In this document: positions 36,621 to 45,174 of the stretch, piece by piece | Numbering within the stretch: position 1 is the first letter of the stretch | How the letters are laid out: every line of letters begins with the position of its first letter | From: Fidelibacterota bacterium | Lineage (GTDB): Bacteria > Pseudomonadota > Alphaproteobacteria > Rhodospirillales > Rhodospirillaceae | Length of the DNA: 64,000 bases | Assembly: GCA_947476275.1 (NCBI GenBank) | Contig: CANJPQ010000007.1 | Location: 85,252 to 149,251, forward strand | Direction of reading: 5' to 3' | The notes under the pieces: generated by a model | The model's input: the letters and a program-made list of their open reading frames with translations, nothing else | What the model was told of the DNA's origin: nothing | Databases searched by the model: none | Program-made: the position numbers and the translations under genes

Positions 36621-38705
36621 GTGAAGGGATTGCGCCGCATTCTCCCCTTTGGGGTGCTGTTGTTGCCCGTTCCGGGCTTCGCGGATGACTCCGGCGACGT
36701 TGGCGAGGTGGTGGTCACGGGACGACGCCTGCCGCCCGCCGCCAGCGAACTGGTTTTGGCGACATCCGTTATCGACCGCGAGACGTTGGCGCAGTCCGGA
36801 AATCAACGCCTCGATGACGCCCTGCGGGACGTGCCTGGTTTCAGCCTCTTCCGCCGCCAATCCAGCCGCGCCTCCCATCCGACCACCCAAGGCGTGACGC
36901 TGCGGGGCCTGGGTCCCAGCGGGGCCGGCCGGACGTTGGTCCTTCTCGATGGCGTGCCACAGAACGATCCCTTCGGCGGCTGGATCGATTGGAGCCGTCT
37001 GCCCACGACTACTTTGGAGAGCGTGTCCCTCACACGGGGCGGCGGTGCGGGACCCTGGGGCAATGCCGCCCTTGCCGGAACCTTGCGTCTGCGGAGCCAC
37101 GCGCCGGCCGGCAACGGTGTCGAGGGTAAAGCCAGCGTCGATAGCTTCGGCGCGGTTGACGGCACGATCAGCGGCTTCGGCGCTCTCGGCAAAGCCAATC
37201 TGATGGCGACAGTTGCCGGCCATTCGGGCAAGGGACCGTACCTCATCCGCGAGGGCCAGCGCGGTCCGGCGGACGTGCGGACCCGCGACAAGGGCGGCCT
37301 TATCCAGGGCGGCGTGGGCGTGCCGTTCGACGATGCGACCCAAGTAAGCCTGACCGGGGCCTACTCCAGCGACGTGTTCATCAACGGTATCGAGATCGCC
37401 AAGTCCCGCTCGCGCATCGCCGACGGCACCGCGAACATCGTCCACGACAATGGGCGCGATGCGGTCGGCTGGGAGGCGCACGTCTATGTGCGTGATGAAA
37501 ACCTTCCCGCGGTGTTCAGCAGCGTGAACGCCACACGCACCACCGTCACGCCGTCGCTCAATCAGTTTCGTGTGCCGGCCACGGCTGTTGGCGGCAACGC
37601 GATCGTGCGCGTGCCGGTCAGCGATGCGCTTGCCTTCGACATCGGCGCGGACGGTCGCCGGACCACGGGCGAGACCAACGAACTGTTCCAGTACGTCGCG
37701 CCGGCCTTTACCCGTGTGCGCGCTGCCGGCGGCGCTCAATTCATCGGCGGCGGCTATCTCGAAGCCAACTGGACGCCGACAGCGGCAATCACGGTGACGG
37801 CGGCCGGCCGGGTCGATACCTGGGAGCAGACCGACGGCCATCGCCGCGAGACTGCAATCACCGGCGGCGCGCTCTTGCGCGACGACCGCTACGCCAAGCG
37901 CTCCGGCACCGTCGGCAACTATCGTCTTGGCGGACGGGTCGCGGCAACCGAGACGGTCGAGCTGCGCGCCACCGTCTACAGCGGCTTCCGCGTGCCGACG
38001 TTGAACGAGCTTTACCGTCCGTTCCGCGTCGGCAACGACATCACCGAGGCTAATCCGCTCCTGCGCCCCGAGCGCATGCGGGGCATCGAAGCCGGCATCG
38101 ACTGGAAGCCGACCGAACGCGTCGCCGCGTCGCTGACGCTCTTCACCGCCCGCCTCACCGATGCCGTCGGGAACATCACCGTGCGCACGACGCCGGGGCT
38201 CGATCCGGTCCTGAATGTCGTGGTGCCGGCCGGCGGCACATTGCGCCAGCGCCAGAACATCGACCGCATCCATTCCGAAGGCGTGGAGGCGGATGTGACC
38301 GTCGCCGCCACGTCGGCGCTCGATCTCACAGTGCGCTACCTCTACACGGCGCCGCGCATCACCAAGGCCAGCAACCAGCCGTCGCTGGTTGGCCTCGACC
38401 TCGCACAGGTCGCAAAGCATCAGGGCTTTGTCTCGGCGTCATGGCGGCCGTGGAGCGGAGGCGTGCTGCGGGCCGAAGGGCATTTCGCGGGCAGCCAGTT
38501 CGAGGACGACATCAACAGCCGCCGTTTGGCCGGGACTGCGACCCTGGATCTGTATGCCGAGCAAGCGCTGAGCCCCAGCGCCACCCTTTTTCTGAGCGCG
38601 GACAACCTGTTCGACCGCACCGTTGAGGCGGGGCGATCGGCCGATGGGCTGGTGACTGTGGGCACGCCCCGCGTCGTCGCCGCCGGGGTGAAATTCCGCC
38701 TCTAA
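36621..38705 (+). CDS. TonB-dependent outer-membrane receptor
   Basis: About 694 residues. GTG 36621 is preferred because AAGGGG lies 8 nt upstream; GTG 36615 is 2 nt from it. Signal peptide (LPFGVLLLPVPGFA), then a TonB box-like GEVVVTGRR, a plug domain with LDDALRDVPGFSLFRRQSS, VTLRGLGPSGAGRTLVLLDGVPQNDPFGG and SVSLTRGGGAGPWGNAALAG, and a 22-strand barrel ending in AAGVKFRL. The plug resembles receptors for cobalamin, haem or metal chelates, but the ligand is not identifiable. Divergent from the cupredoxin/EAL operon, so copper or a copper chelate is a reasonable guess. Confidence 0.92.
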   Translation: MKGLRRILPFGVLLLPVPGFADDSGDVGEVVVTGRRLPPAASELVLATSVIDRETLAQSGNQRLDDALRDVPGFSLFRRQSSRASHPTTQGVTLRGLGPSGAGRTLVLLDGVPQNDPFGGWIDWSRLPTTTLESVSLTRGGGAGPWGNAALAGTLRLRSHAPAGNGVEGKASVDSFGAVDGTISGFGALGKANLMATVAGHSGKGPYLIREGQRGPADVRTRDKGGLIQGGVGVPFDDATQVSLTGAYSSDVFINGIEIAKSRSRIADGTANIVHDNGRDAVGWEAHVYVRDENLPAVFSSVNATRTTVTPSLNQFRVPATAVGGNAIVRVPVSDALAFDIGADGRRTTGETNELFQYVAPAFTRVRAAGGAQFIGGGYLEANWTPTAAITVTAAGRVDTWEQTDGHRRETAITGGALLRDDRYAKRSGTVGNYRLGGRVAATETVELRATVYSGFRVPTLNELYRPFRVGNDITEANPLLRPERMRGIEAGIDWKPTERVAASLTLFTARLTDAVGNITVRTTPGLDPVLNVVVPAGGTLRQRQNIDRIHSEGVEADVTVAATSALDLTVRYLYTAPRITKASNQPSLVGLDLAQVAKHQGFVSASWRPWSGGVLRAEGHFAGSQFEDDINSRRLAGTATLDLYAEQALSPSATLFLSADNLFDRTVEAGRSADGLVTVGTPRVVAAGVKFRL

Positions 38706-38780
38706 AGGAGGCCGATCAAAGGCTTGCACCGCCTCTTTCGGCGGCGGCACGGCGTGCTATGGTGTGGATAACTCCAAAAA

Positions 38781-41216
38781 ATGGCCGTTTCAGCAAACGG
38801 CTTCACCCTTACCACCTCACGTAGACGTGCCATGGACAGCATGGACCGGGACCAAGCCTTCGCCTTCCTCGGGCTATCCGAGGACGCGACCCATGAAGAC
38901 ATCCAGTCGCGCGTCGATGCCCGCCGACGGCAGCTCGAACTTCGCCTGCACGCCGCCACCACGCCCGAACAACGCCGCCTGCTCGAACGCTCGCTGAACG
39001 AGCTTGAGGAAGTGCGCGCGCTTGCCCTGCTCGACCCGCGCGATCCGGCGGCGGGTCTTCCGGGCGGAGCCGGGATCTCGCTGAAGCCGGGCACCCTGCT
39101 CGGCGACCGCTACGTCGTGAAACAGCGTATCGGGTCCGGCGAACGCGGTGCGGTGTTCCGCGCCCTCGATCTCACATGGGGCAAGGACGTCGCCTTGAAG
39201 GCGCTGTTGCCCACCGCGCTTCTCGTGCCGGGTACCATGGAGCGCTTGGCGGGCATCCTCCGCCGCCATCTCGGTTACACCCACGGCTCCATCGCTGCGA
39301 TCTATTCGCTTGGCCGCGCGGATCACATCACTTTCATCGCGTCTGAACTTGTCGAGGGCGAAACCCTGCGCCAGCACATGCTGCGGCAGCGGGGCGGGGC
39401 CGGATTGACGGCTGCCGGCATCGAGCGGCTGATTGCGCCGATCTGCGCCGCGTTGACCTACGCGGCAGATCGTGCGCCCCACCTGAATCTCAAGCCCGAG
39501 AACATCATCGTGACCGCCGAAGGCGCGGTGAAACTCACCGACTTCGGCCTCGACGAAGTGGTGACGGTCATCCCGCGCGGCCGCAGCCGGGCGATGACAG
39601 ATCAACGCCGCTTCCGGGCGCCGGAACAGATCCGCCGGGGGCGCAATCTCACCGCGTCGCCCGAGGCCGTGGACAGCCGCGCCGATCAATACGCCGTCGG
39701 TGCCTTGGTTTATTTCCTGGCGACGGGCGATGCCCCCCTGGCGGATACGGCCGATCTCGGCACGCGCCGTCCCGACCTGCCGGGCGCGATGGTTGCAGCG
39801 GTCCGCCGCGCGCTCTCGGCCGAGGCGGACGCCCGTTTCGACAGCATCGTCGCCCTGCGGTCGGCATTGTTCGCGGAAGAAGTCCCGCGGGTACATAAAT
39901 TCGCACGCGCCGCCACGATCGCGGTGGCCATCCTGGGGATTGGCGCCGCCGTGGTCTGGGAACTCAAACCCAGCCTGCTCGACAGGGTGCGCCAAGGCGT
40001 GTCCTGGATGACGGATGGCCGCGCGGAACAACAGCAAGCCTTTGCCCTGCGCAAGCGCGCCGACGAGTTGAAAGGCCGCCTGCAGGGCGCGGAGCGCGCG
40101 CTTCGCAGCCAGCTGCGCGAGGCGCGCCGCGCGGTCCAAGTGCGCGACACCGTAGCGGGTGCGGCGGACATGACCGAGCTGCGTCGCAACCTCGACATGC
40201 TGGAAAGCCTGTCCGAGTTGACGGTACCGCAGGTGTTTAACAGCCCCGATCTGCTCAACGCCTATAACTTGCTGGCGCTCGCCGCCGATCACCTGAACGG
40301 CTTACGGTATCGCGATGCCGTCGCTGCGCTTTCAGGGGCGGAGGCGGTGATGACCGCACGCCTTGCCGATTTGCGCGAAGCCGAACGCCTGACCCGGGCG
40401 CGCTACGGGATGGAAGGACCCGGCGATATTTCCGCCGCCGATCTCGATTCACCAGAGAAGTTGCGCGCCCAGTGGGATGTCGCAGTCGCCGAGCGCCGGC
40501 GCTTTGCACTCGCACTTGACCAGGGCATGGCGCTGATTCCCGGCGGCGCTTTCATCATGGGCGATCAGAGTGGCGGCGGCAGCCGTGCCGAACTTCCCGC
40601 CCATCGCGTCGAGGTGGGCGCCTTCAAGATCGGCCGGACGCCCGTAACCCGCGGTGAGTTCATGGCCTGCGTCGAGGTCGGTGTTTGCCGTGCGGAAGCG
40701 ATTGGAGCGACGGGCCACGCCGAGCCAACACTGCCCATGACCGGTGTCAGCTGGATCGACGCCCAAGACTATGTCGGCTGGCTGCGCACCCGCACCGGCG
40801 AGCAATATCGCCTACCGAGCGAGGCGGAATGGGAATACGCCGCCCGCGCTGGCGTCATGACGGCTTATCCCTGGGGTGACGCCGTCGATCGCAACCGCGC
40901 CAATTGTGGCGGCTGCGGCAGCGCGTGGGATCGTTCAGGTCCTGCGCCGGTCGCATCTTTTGCCGCGAACGCATTCGGGCTGTACGACGTCATCGGCAAT
41001 GTCTGGCAGTGGACCGCCGACTGCTGGTATCGGGATTATTCTTCGGCGCCGGCCACGGGCGTCCCCCGCGAAGAAGCGCTGTGCCAACAGCGCGTGCTGC
41101 GTGGCGGCTCCTGGGACAACGATGCCTGGATGGCGCGCTTGAGTTATCGCGCCAACGCCGCGGCGACCCTCCGCCAAGACCTCAACGGCTTTCGCGTTGC
41201 GAAGTCGGTGGAGTAG
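38781..41216 (+). CDS. Kinase-fold (HRD to HLN) and SUMF1-like fusion protein
   Basis: An 811-residue protein from ATG 38781, or 794 from ATG 38832; neither has a good ribosome-binding site. Order: J-domain-like helical region (about 20-85), Hanks-type kinase fold (about 105-365), TM helix (about 373-393), coiled coil (about 415-460), helical spacer, SUMF1/FGE-like domain (about 575-811). The kinase has a glycine loop (IGSGERGAVF), VALK lysine and DFG, but the catalytic loop is HLNLKPEN: Asn236 replaces the catalytic Asp. The SUMF1-like domain has YRLPSEAEWEYAARAG, YPWGD, GNVWQWTADCW and VLRGGSW but lacks the paired Cys of true formylglycine-generating enzymes. It may be a signalling scaffold with a periplasmic ligand-binding domain. 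Confidence 0.87.
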   Translation: MAVSANGFTLTTSRRRAMDSMDRDQAFAFLGLSEDATHEDIQSRVDARRRQLELRLHAATTPEQRRLLERSLNELEEVRALALLDPRDPAAGLPGGAGISLKPGTLLGDRYVVKQRIGSGERGAVFRALDLTWGKDVALKALLPTALLVPGTMERLAGILRRHLGYTHGSIAAIYSLGRADHITFIASELVEGETLRQHMLRQRGGAGLTAAGIERLIAPICAALTYAADRAPHLNLKPENIIVTAEGAVKLTDFGLDEVVTVIPRGRSRAMTDQRRFRAPEQIRRGRNLTASPEAVDSRADQYAVGALVYFLATGDAPLADTADLGTRRPDLPGAMVAAVRRALSAEADARFDSIVALRSALFAEEVPRVHKFARAATIAVAILGIGAAVVWELKPSLLDRVRQGVSWMTDGRAEQQQAFALRKRADELKGRLQGAERALRSQLREARRAVQVRDTVAGAADMTELRRNLDMLESLSELTVPQVFNSPDLLNAYNLLALAADHLNGLRYRDAVAALSGAEAVMTARLADLREAERLTRARYGMEGPGDISAADLDSPEKLRAQWDVAVAERRRFALALDQGMALIPGGAFIMGDQSGGGSRAELPAHRVEVGAFKIGRTPVTRGEFMACVEVGVCRAEAIGATGHAEPTLPMTGVSWIDAQDYVGWLRTRTGEQYRLPSEAEWEYAARAGVMTAYPWGDAVDRNRANCGGCGSAWDRSGPAPVASFAANAFGLYDVIGNVWQWTADCWYRDYSSAPATGVPREEALCQQRVLRGGSWDNDAWMARLSYRANAAATLRQDLNGFRVAKSVE

Positions 41217-41241
41217 GGCGTGATCCCGAGAGATCACGCCC
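41216..41241. terminator. Hairpin between convergent genes
   Basis: GGGCGTGATC (41216-41225), loop CCGAGA, GATCACGCCC (41232-41241): a perfect 10-bp stem starting at the last base of the kinase-fold stop and ending 7 bp before the DUF1838 stop. No T-run follows on the plus strand, so termination may be inefficient, or Rho-assisted with the hairpin protecting the 3' ends. Confidence 0.6.
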
Positions 41242-41248
41242 CGGAATT

Positions 41249-42142
41249 CTAGTCGAACCGTCGCGGTGCCGGAGCGTCCGGCTTCACCTTCTTCTTGAAG
41301 TAGGTCCAGCTGGTCTCGTTCGGACGCGTGTCGGTAGACGGCGGCGGTTCCTTGTATTCCGGATAGTTCGCCGCGATCTCTTTCTTGACCTGCTCCGGCA
41401 GGTCGTCCCACTTCTCGAGCGCGCGACCGGATGTGTTGAAATAGATCAAGCCTTCGCGGCCGGCCATACGCATCCACGGCAGCCAGTCCGACAGGCGCTG
41501 CCAGGCGACCCGGATCGCGGCGGTATCCTTCTTGCCGTCGAGAAGGTCTTTCTCGTCGGCGAAGAAGTTGAACATCTCGGTCGCGTGGTAGAAGCCGCCG
41601 ATCTGCGGCTGATATTCACCGGCCAGCGGGTTTTGGTAGAACAGCGGAATGGTGGAGTTCAGCCACACTTGGCCGTTGTTCACCGTGCCGGGGAACTTGA
41701 GCGGCTTGCCCTCGCGGTCTGTGCCGAAGAAGCCGGGCTGGTTCACCGGATCGTTGGCGACATGCAACACCTCGACCTTCTCGCCCGTGTAAGGGTTCTG
41801 CCAGGTGCGCAGAATCTCGCCGGTCTTAGCGTCTTTGTAGATCAGCAGTTCGCGCGAGACGAGTTTGAAGCCGACCCCGCGCTTGTCGTCTTTCACCGTG
41901 ACGCAGCGGCGCGTGTTCATGCCGTCCACGGCGAACAGGTTCTTATCCGCCATGCCGGCAACGCGCCCGAAGGCTTGGCCGTGCCACCAGAAGGTGACGG
42001 GCTTGTCGTCCTTCAGCGAGCACTGCACTTTGCGCATCGCCTTGATGTAGCCCTCTGCGGTGTCGAGGTTGATTTTTTCCGCGCGCGCAGGCGCGGTTAC
42101 GGTCAGCGCGATCGCTGCCGCCATGAGCATGGATTTGAACAT
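41249..42142 (-). CDS. DUF1838 family exported protein
   Basis: A 297-residue protein with a Sec signal peptide (MFKSMLMAAAIALTVTAPARA) from ATG 42142, which has GGGGGACC upstream; an in-frame ATG at 42220 adds 26 unsupported residues. The mature part matches the DUF1838 family as I know it: KVQCSLKDDKPVTFWWHGQAFG near the start, then ELLIYKDAKTGEILRTWQNPYTGEKVEVLHVANDPVN, and YFNTSGRALEKWDDLPE near the end. Function unknown; periplasmic. It follows the MDR oxidoreductase on the same strand, 75 bp downstream. Confidence 0.87.
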   Translation of the reverse strand: MFKSMLMAAAIALTVTAPARAEKINLDTAEGYIKAMRKVQCSLKDDKPVTFWWHGQAFGRVAGMADKNLFAVDGMNTRRCVTVKDDKRGVGFKLVSRELLIYKDAKTGEILRTWQNPYTGEKVEVLHVANDPVNQPGFFGTDREGKPLKFPGTVNNGQVWLNSTIPLFYQNPLAGEYQPQIGGFYHATEMFNFFADEKDLLDGKKDTAAIRVAWQRLSDWLPWMRMAGREGLIYFNTSGRALEKWDDLPEQVKKEIAANYPEYKEPPPSTDTRPNETSWTYFKKKVKPDAPAPRRFD

Positions 42143-42216
42143 AGGTGGTCCCCCGTTGGTTGATCCCGTGGTGGCGCAGTCTACGGGCCATCGCCCGCCC
42201 GGATCATTGATAGAAC

Positions 42217-43254
42217 TCAAACCGCCGGGCCGGGATCGTCCGCCAGTTTGACGATGACTTTCCCGAGGTTCTTGCCGGCAAGAAGATACTCCACCGCATC
42301 AACCACCGCTTCAAGGCCGACAAACGGCGTCGGATCGGCCCACACCTGCAAGCGCTTGCGGGCGTAGAGATCGAGCAAGCGCGCAATCGCCCGGGGTTCG
42401 ACCTGTTTGAAATGGGGGTTTATGAAGCCGCGAATAGAGGCGGATTTGAAATACAGTTGTGTCCATGGCCGCGGGCGCGGCGACACATCGGTCGGCTTGC
42501 CGACCTCGGCGGTATACCCACTGATGATCAGCCGTCCGTGAACCGCGAGATGGTCTAGAAAGATATCGAACACCTCGCCGCCGACCGAATCGTAGGCGAT
42601 ATCGATCCCTTTGGGATATTCGCGCGTGAGGACCGCGGCCAGGTCCTCTTTGCGGTAGTCGATCACCCGGTCGAGGCCGAGCGCGCGCAGGCGGTCGCAT
42701 TTCTCTGCCGAACCGGCGAGGGCGATCACATGATTGCCTGCAAGTTTCGCCGTCTGCGCGACGATATGTCCCAAGGCGCCGGCAGCCGCGGACACCGCGA
42801 CCACCTCACCGGTGGTCATCTCGCCGACTTGTTCCAGCCCGACAAGGCCGGAGGCTCCGGTGGGAATCAGGGCAAGGATTTCCGCTGTGGGGGCGGGAAC
42901 CTTGTACAACCGGCTCACGGGCGCGACCTGGTAGTCGCGGTAGCCCGTGCCGACCTTCCAGGTGGCGACCGCATCGCCCGGGACGAGCCCATTGACCTCT
43001 GTACCCACCTTCACGATCCGTCCGACCACCTCGATACCCATGTCGGTCGGCGGGCTGATGGTGATGTAGTCGACCGCATTGCGCGCCATGTTGAGGTCGT
43101 AAATGCCGTTCACGCCTGCAAGCACGTTACGGATCACGACCTCTTGCGGGCCCGGATCCTGCCAGGGGGTGTCCTCGATGGCCGTATGACCGCGCAGGGT
43201 GTCGCCGAAACCCGTCAGGACAACTTTGCGGTAGGTCTTTGGAAACGACGGCAT
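42217..43254 (-). CDS. MDR-family zinc-independent NADPH oxidoreductase (quinone reductase/PTGR-like)
   Basis: A 345-residue medium-chain dehydrogenase/reductase. GroES-like N-terminal half (VVIRNVLAGVNGIYDLNMA), then the Rossmann half with VVAVSAAAGALGHIVAQTAKLAG, the NADP-binding AxxGxxG-type loop, and DRVIDYRKEDLAAVL and IDIAYDSVGGEVFD, which are typical of zinc-lacking quinone oxidoreductases and prostaglandin reductase-like enzymes. No structural zinc Cys cluster is seen. ATG 43254 chosen, with GAAGAG upstream; a start at 43290 is not supported. Likely reduces enones or quinones in the cytoplasm. Confidence 0.88.
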   Translation of the reverse strand: MPSFPKTYRKVVLTGFGDTLRGHTAIEDTPWQDPGPQEVVIRNVLAGVNGIYDLNMARNAVDYITISPPTDMGIEVVGRIVKVGTEVNGLVPGDAVATWKVGTGYRDYQVAPVSRLYKVPAPTAEILALIPTGASGLVGLEQVGEMTTGEVVAVSAAAGALGHIVAQTAKLAGNHVIALAGSAEKCDRLRALGLDRVIDYRKEDLAAVLTREYPKGIDIAYDSVGGEVFDIFLDHLAVHGRLIISGYTAEVGKPTDVSPRPRPWTQLYFKSASIRGFINPHFKQVEPRAIARLLDLYARKRLQVWADPTPFVGLEAVVDAVEYLLAGKNLGKVIVKLADDPGPAV

Positions 43255-43393
43255 GGGCTCTTCACAAATACGTGTGCGCGACCTTAGCATGGCCGGGCGC
43301 GTTCGGTGGGGTGCCGCGCCATGATACGCGACGTGGTATCCCGGCGCCCCGATTCATCTTTGCCCGCTTCATCATCCACGGTTTACACACGAC

Positions 43394-43945
43394 ATGTCGA
43401 AAGCTCCGTCCGATCGCGCCTTGCGGCTCTTGCCGGGCATTATTTTCGCCTCACGCTGGCTCCAAGTTCCCCTGTACCTGGGCCTGATCGTTGCGCAGGG
43501 CGTCTATGTCGTCCTGTTCCTGAAGGAATTGTGGCATCTGGTGACCAATACCACCACCTTCGGCGAGCAGCAGATCATGCTGGTGGTGCTCGGATTGATC
43601 GACGTGGTGATGATCTCAAACCTGCTGATCATGGTCATCATCGGCGGCTATGAGACGTTTGTGTCGCGCCTGCAACTCCAAGGTCATCCCGATCAGCCGG
43701 AGTGGCTGGACCAGGTGAACGCCAGCGTCCTGAAGATCAAACTCGCCATGGCGATTATCGGGATCTCTTCCATCCACCTGCTCCGCACGTTCATCGAGGC
43801 GGGGAATCTGGGCTCCGCCAACAGCGGCTCCACCGAAACCGGCGTGATGTGGCAGACCATCATCCACGTCGTATTCATCGTGTCCGCCATCGGTATCGCC
43901 GCGGTGGAGCGCTTGGGGCACGCCTCGGAAAATTCAGCGCACTAG
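43394..43945 (+). CDS. UPF0114 (YqhA-like) membrane protein
   Basis: A 183-residue inner-membrane protein with four TM helices. ASRWLQVPLYLGLIVAQGVYVVLF, LGLIDVVMISNLLIMVIIGGYETFVSRL and INASVLKIKLAMAIIGISSIHLLRTF-like segments (here VNASVLKIKLAMAIIGISS) are diagnostic of UPF0114/TIGR00645. Function unknown. It overlaps the convergent MFS gene by 4 bp. Confidence 0.92.
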   Translation: MSKAPSDRALRLLPGIIFASRWLQVPLYLGLIVAQGVYVVLFLKELWHLVTNTTTFGEQQIMLVVLGLIDVVMISNLLIMVIIGGYETFVSRLQLQGHPDQPEWLDQVNASVLKIKLAMAIIGISSIHLLRTFIEAGNLGSANSGSTETGVMWQTIIHVVFIVSAIGIAAVERLGHASENSAH

Positions 43946-45174
43946 ACTTCTTCCGGCTCATTGCCGCCTATCTTGAAGCGATAGGTGGCAAGCGCCGTGA
44001 TCAGTAATCCTACGCCCGCTGCGGTTAGTGTCGTGCGCAGATCGAAATGCTCGGCGGTGAAGCCCCAGGTGATATTGCCGGAGGACATGCCGCCGGAGAA
44101 TGCCGCCATCGACAGGGACAGGCCGCGCCCGCGCACCCACGCCGGCAACACCATCTGCGCGCTGATCTGATACGAGATCATCGAGGTCATCCACGCGCCG
44201 CCGAACACCACCAGCACCCCGCAGAACACGGGGTAGGAGCGGACCCATCCCAAAGCGATCAGACACACCGCGACAATCAGGCCGGCGGTGAGGGCGATGT
44301 TGTCGCGCGAGAATCGTGCGTTGATCCGCCCGACCAAGCCGAAGCCGGTGATCACCGCGCCCGCGCCGATAAACGCCAGCAAACTGCCGAAGCCTTCGGG
44401 ACCGACTTTCAGTTCCTCGCGCGCCATGATCGGCATCAGCGTCATGGCGCTGCCGGCGAACAGGAAATAGCTGAAGCCGCGGATCATCACCGCTTTGAAG
44501 CGCTTGGCCCGCCGCGCATAGCGGAATCCGCCGGCCATGCTATCCCACAGGCCTTGCGCGGGCTTGGACCGATCCTTTGTCGTCCTGATTTTCTTGGCGA
44601 CGGTTCCGAAATAGACGCCATAGCACCCGGCATTTACGAGGAACGCCGCCGCTTCTCCCGTGATGCTCACCAGCACACCGGCGATGGCCGGGCCGACGGC
44701 GCGGGAGATGTTGAGCGCCATCGAGTTCAATGTCACCGCGCTGACCACATCTTCCCGCGGCACGATGTCCTGCAGGTTGGCCGACATGGCGGGAACCTGA
44801 CAGGCATTGCCGGCGCCGGCGGCAAATATGCAGGCGATCAGAAGCCAGGGCGTGATCAAGCCGCTAAAGGTGAGGATGGCCAGGAGCAAAGTGAAAGCGC
44901 CCTGCCAGGCCATGACACCCATCAGGAAGCGACGGCGGTCGAACATGTCCGCCAGCGCCCCGGCGACCGGGGCGAGGCAGATGGCGGGGATCATCTGTGC
45001 AGCCTGCACCAGTCCCACCATGATCGGCGACCGGTCGAGTTCGGTCATAAGCCAGGACGCGCCAAGGCCTTGCATCCAGGCGCCGATCATCGAGATCAGT
45101 GCCGCGGTCCATAGCGCGCGGAACGTGTCGTGGCGCAGCGCGTGCCAAACGTGCGTGGGTGCGGCCGCGTTCAA
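43942..45174 (-). CDS. MFS exporter, EntS-like (MFS_3)
   Basis: A 410-residue MFS permease with about 12 TM helices. The start FRALWTAALISMIGAWMQGLGASWLMTEL and LAPVAGALADMFDRRRFLMGV match the MFS_3 group, which includes the enterobactin exporter EntS and many drug exporters. Its start codon overlaps the stop of the upstream cyclase-like gene as ATGA, so the two are translationally coupled. The substrate is unknown. Confidence 0.9.
   Translation of the reverse strand: MNAAAPTHVWHALRHDTFRALWTAALISMIGAWMQGLGASWLMTELDRSPIMVGLVQAAQMIPAICLAPVAGALADMFDRRRFLMGVMAWQGAFTLLLAILTFSGLITPWLLIACIFAAGAGNACQVPAMSANLQDIVPREDVVSAVTLNSMALNISRAVGPAIAGVLVSITGEAAAFLVNAGCYGVYFGTVAKKIRTTKDRSKPAQGLWDSMAGGFRYARRAKRFKAVMIRGFSYFLFAGSAMTLMPIMAREELKVGPEGFGSLLAFIGAGAVITGFGLVGRINARFSRDNIALTAGLIVAVCLIALGWVRSYPVFCGVLVVFGGAWMTSMISYQISAQMVLPAWVRGRGLSLSMAAFSGGMSSGNITWGFTAEHFDLRTTLTAAGVGLLITALATYRFKIGGNEPEEV

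Noticed and set aside
36525..38420. Long antisense frame over the TonB receptor
   Set aside because: Composition is the mirror of the receptor gene; Arg/Ala-rich without domains.
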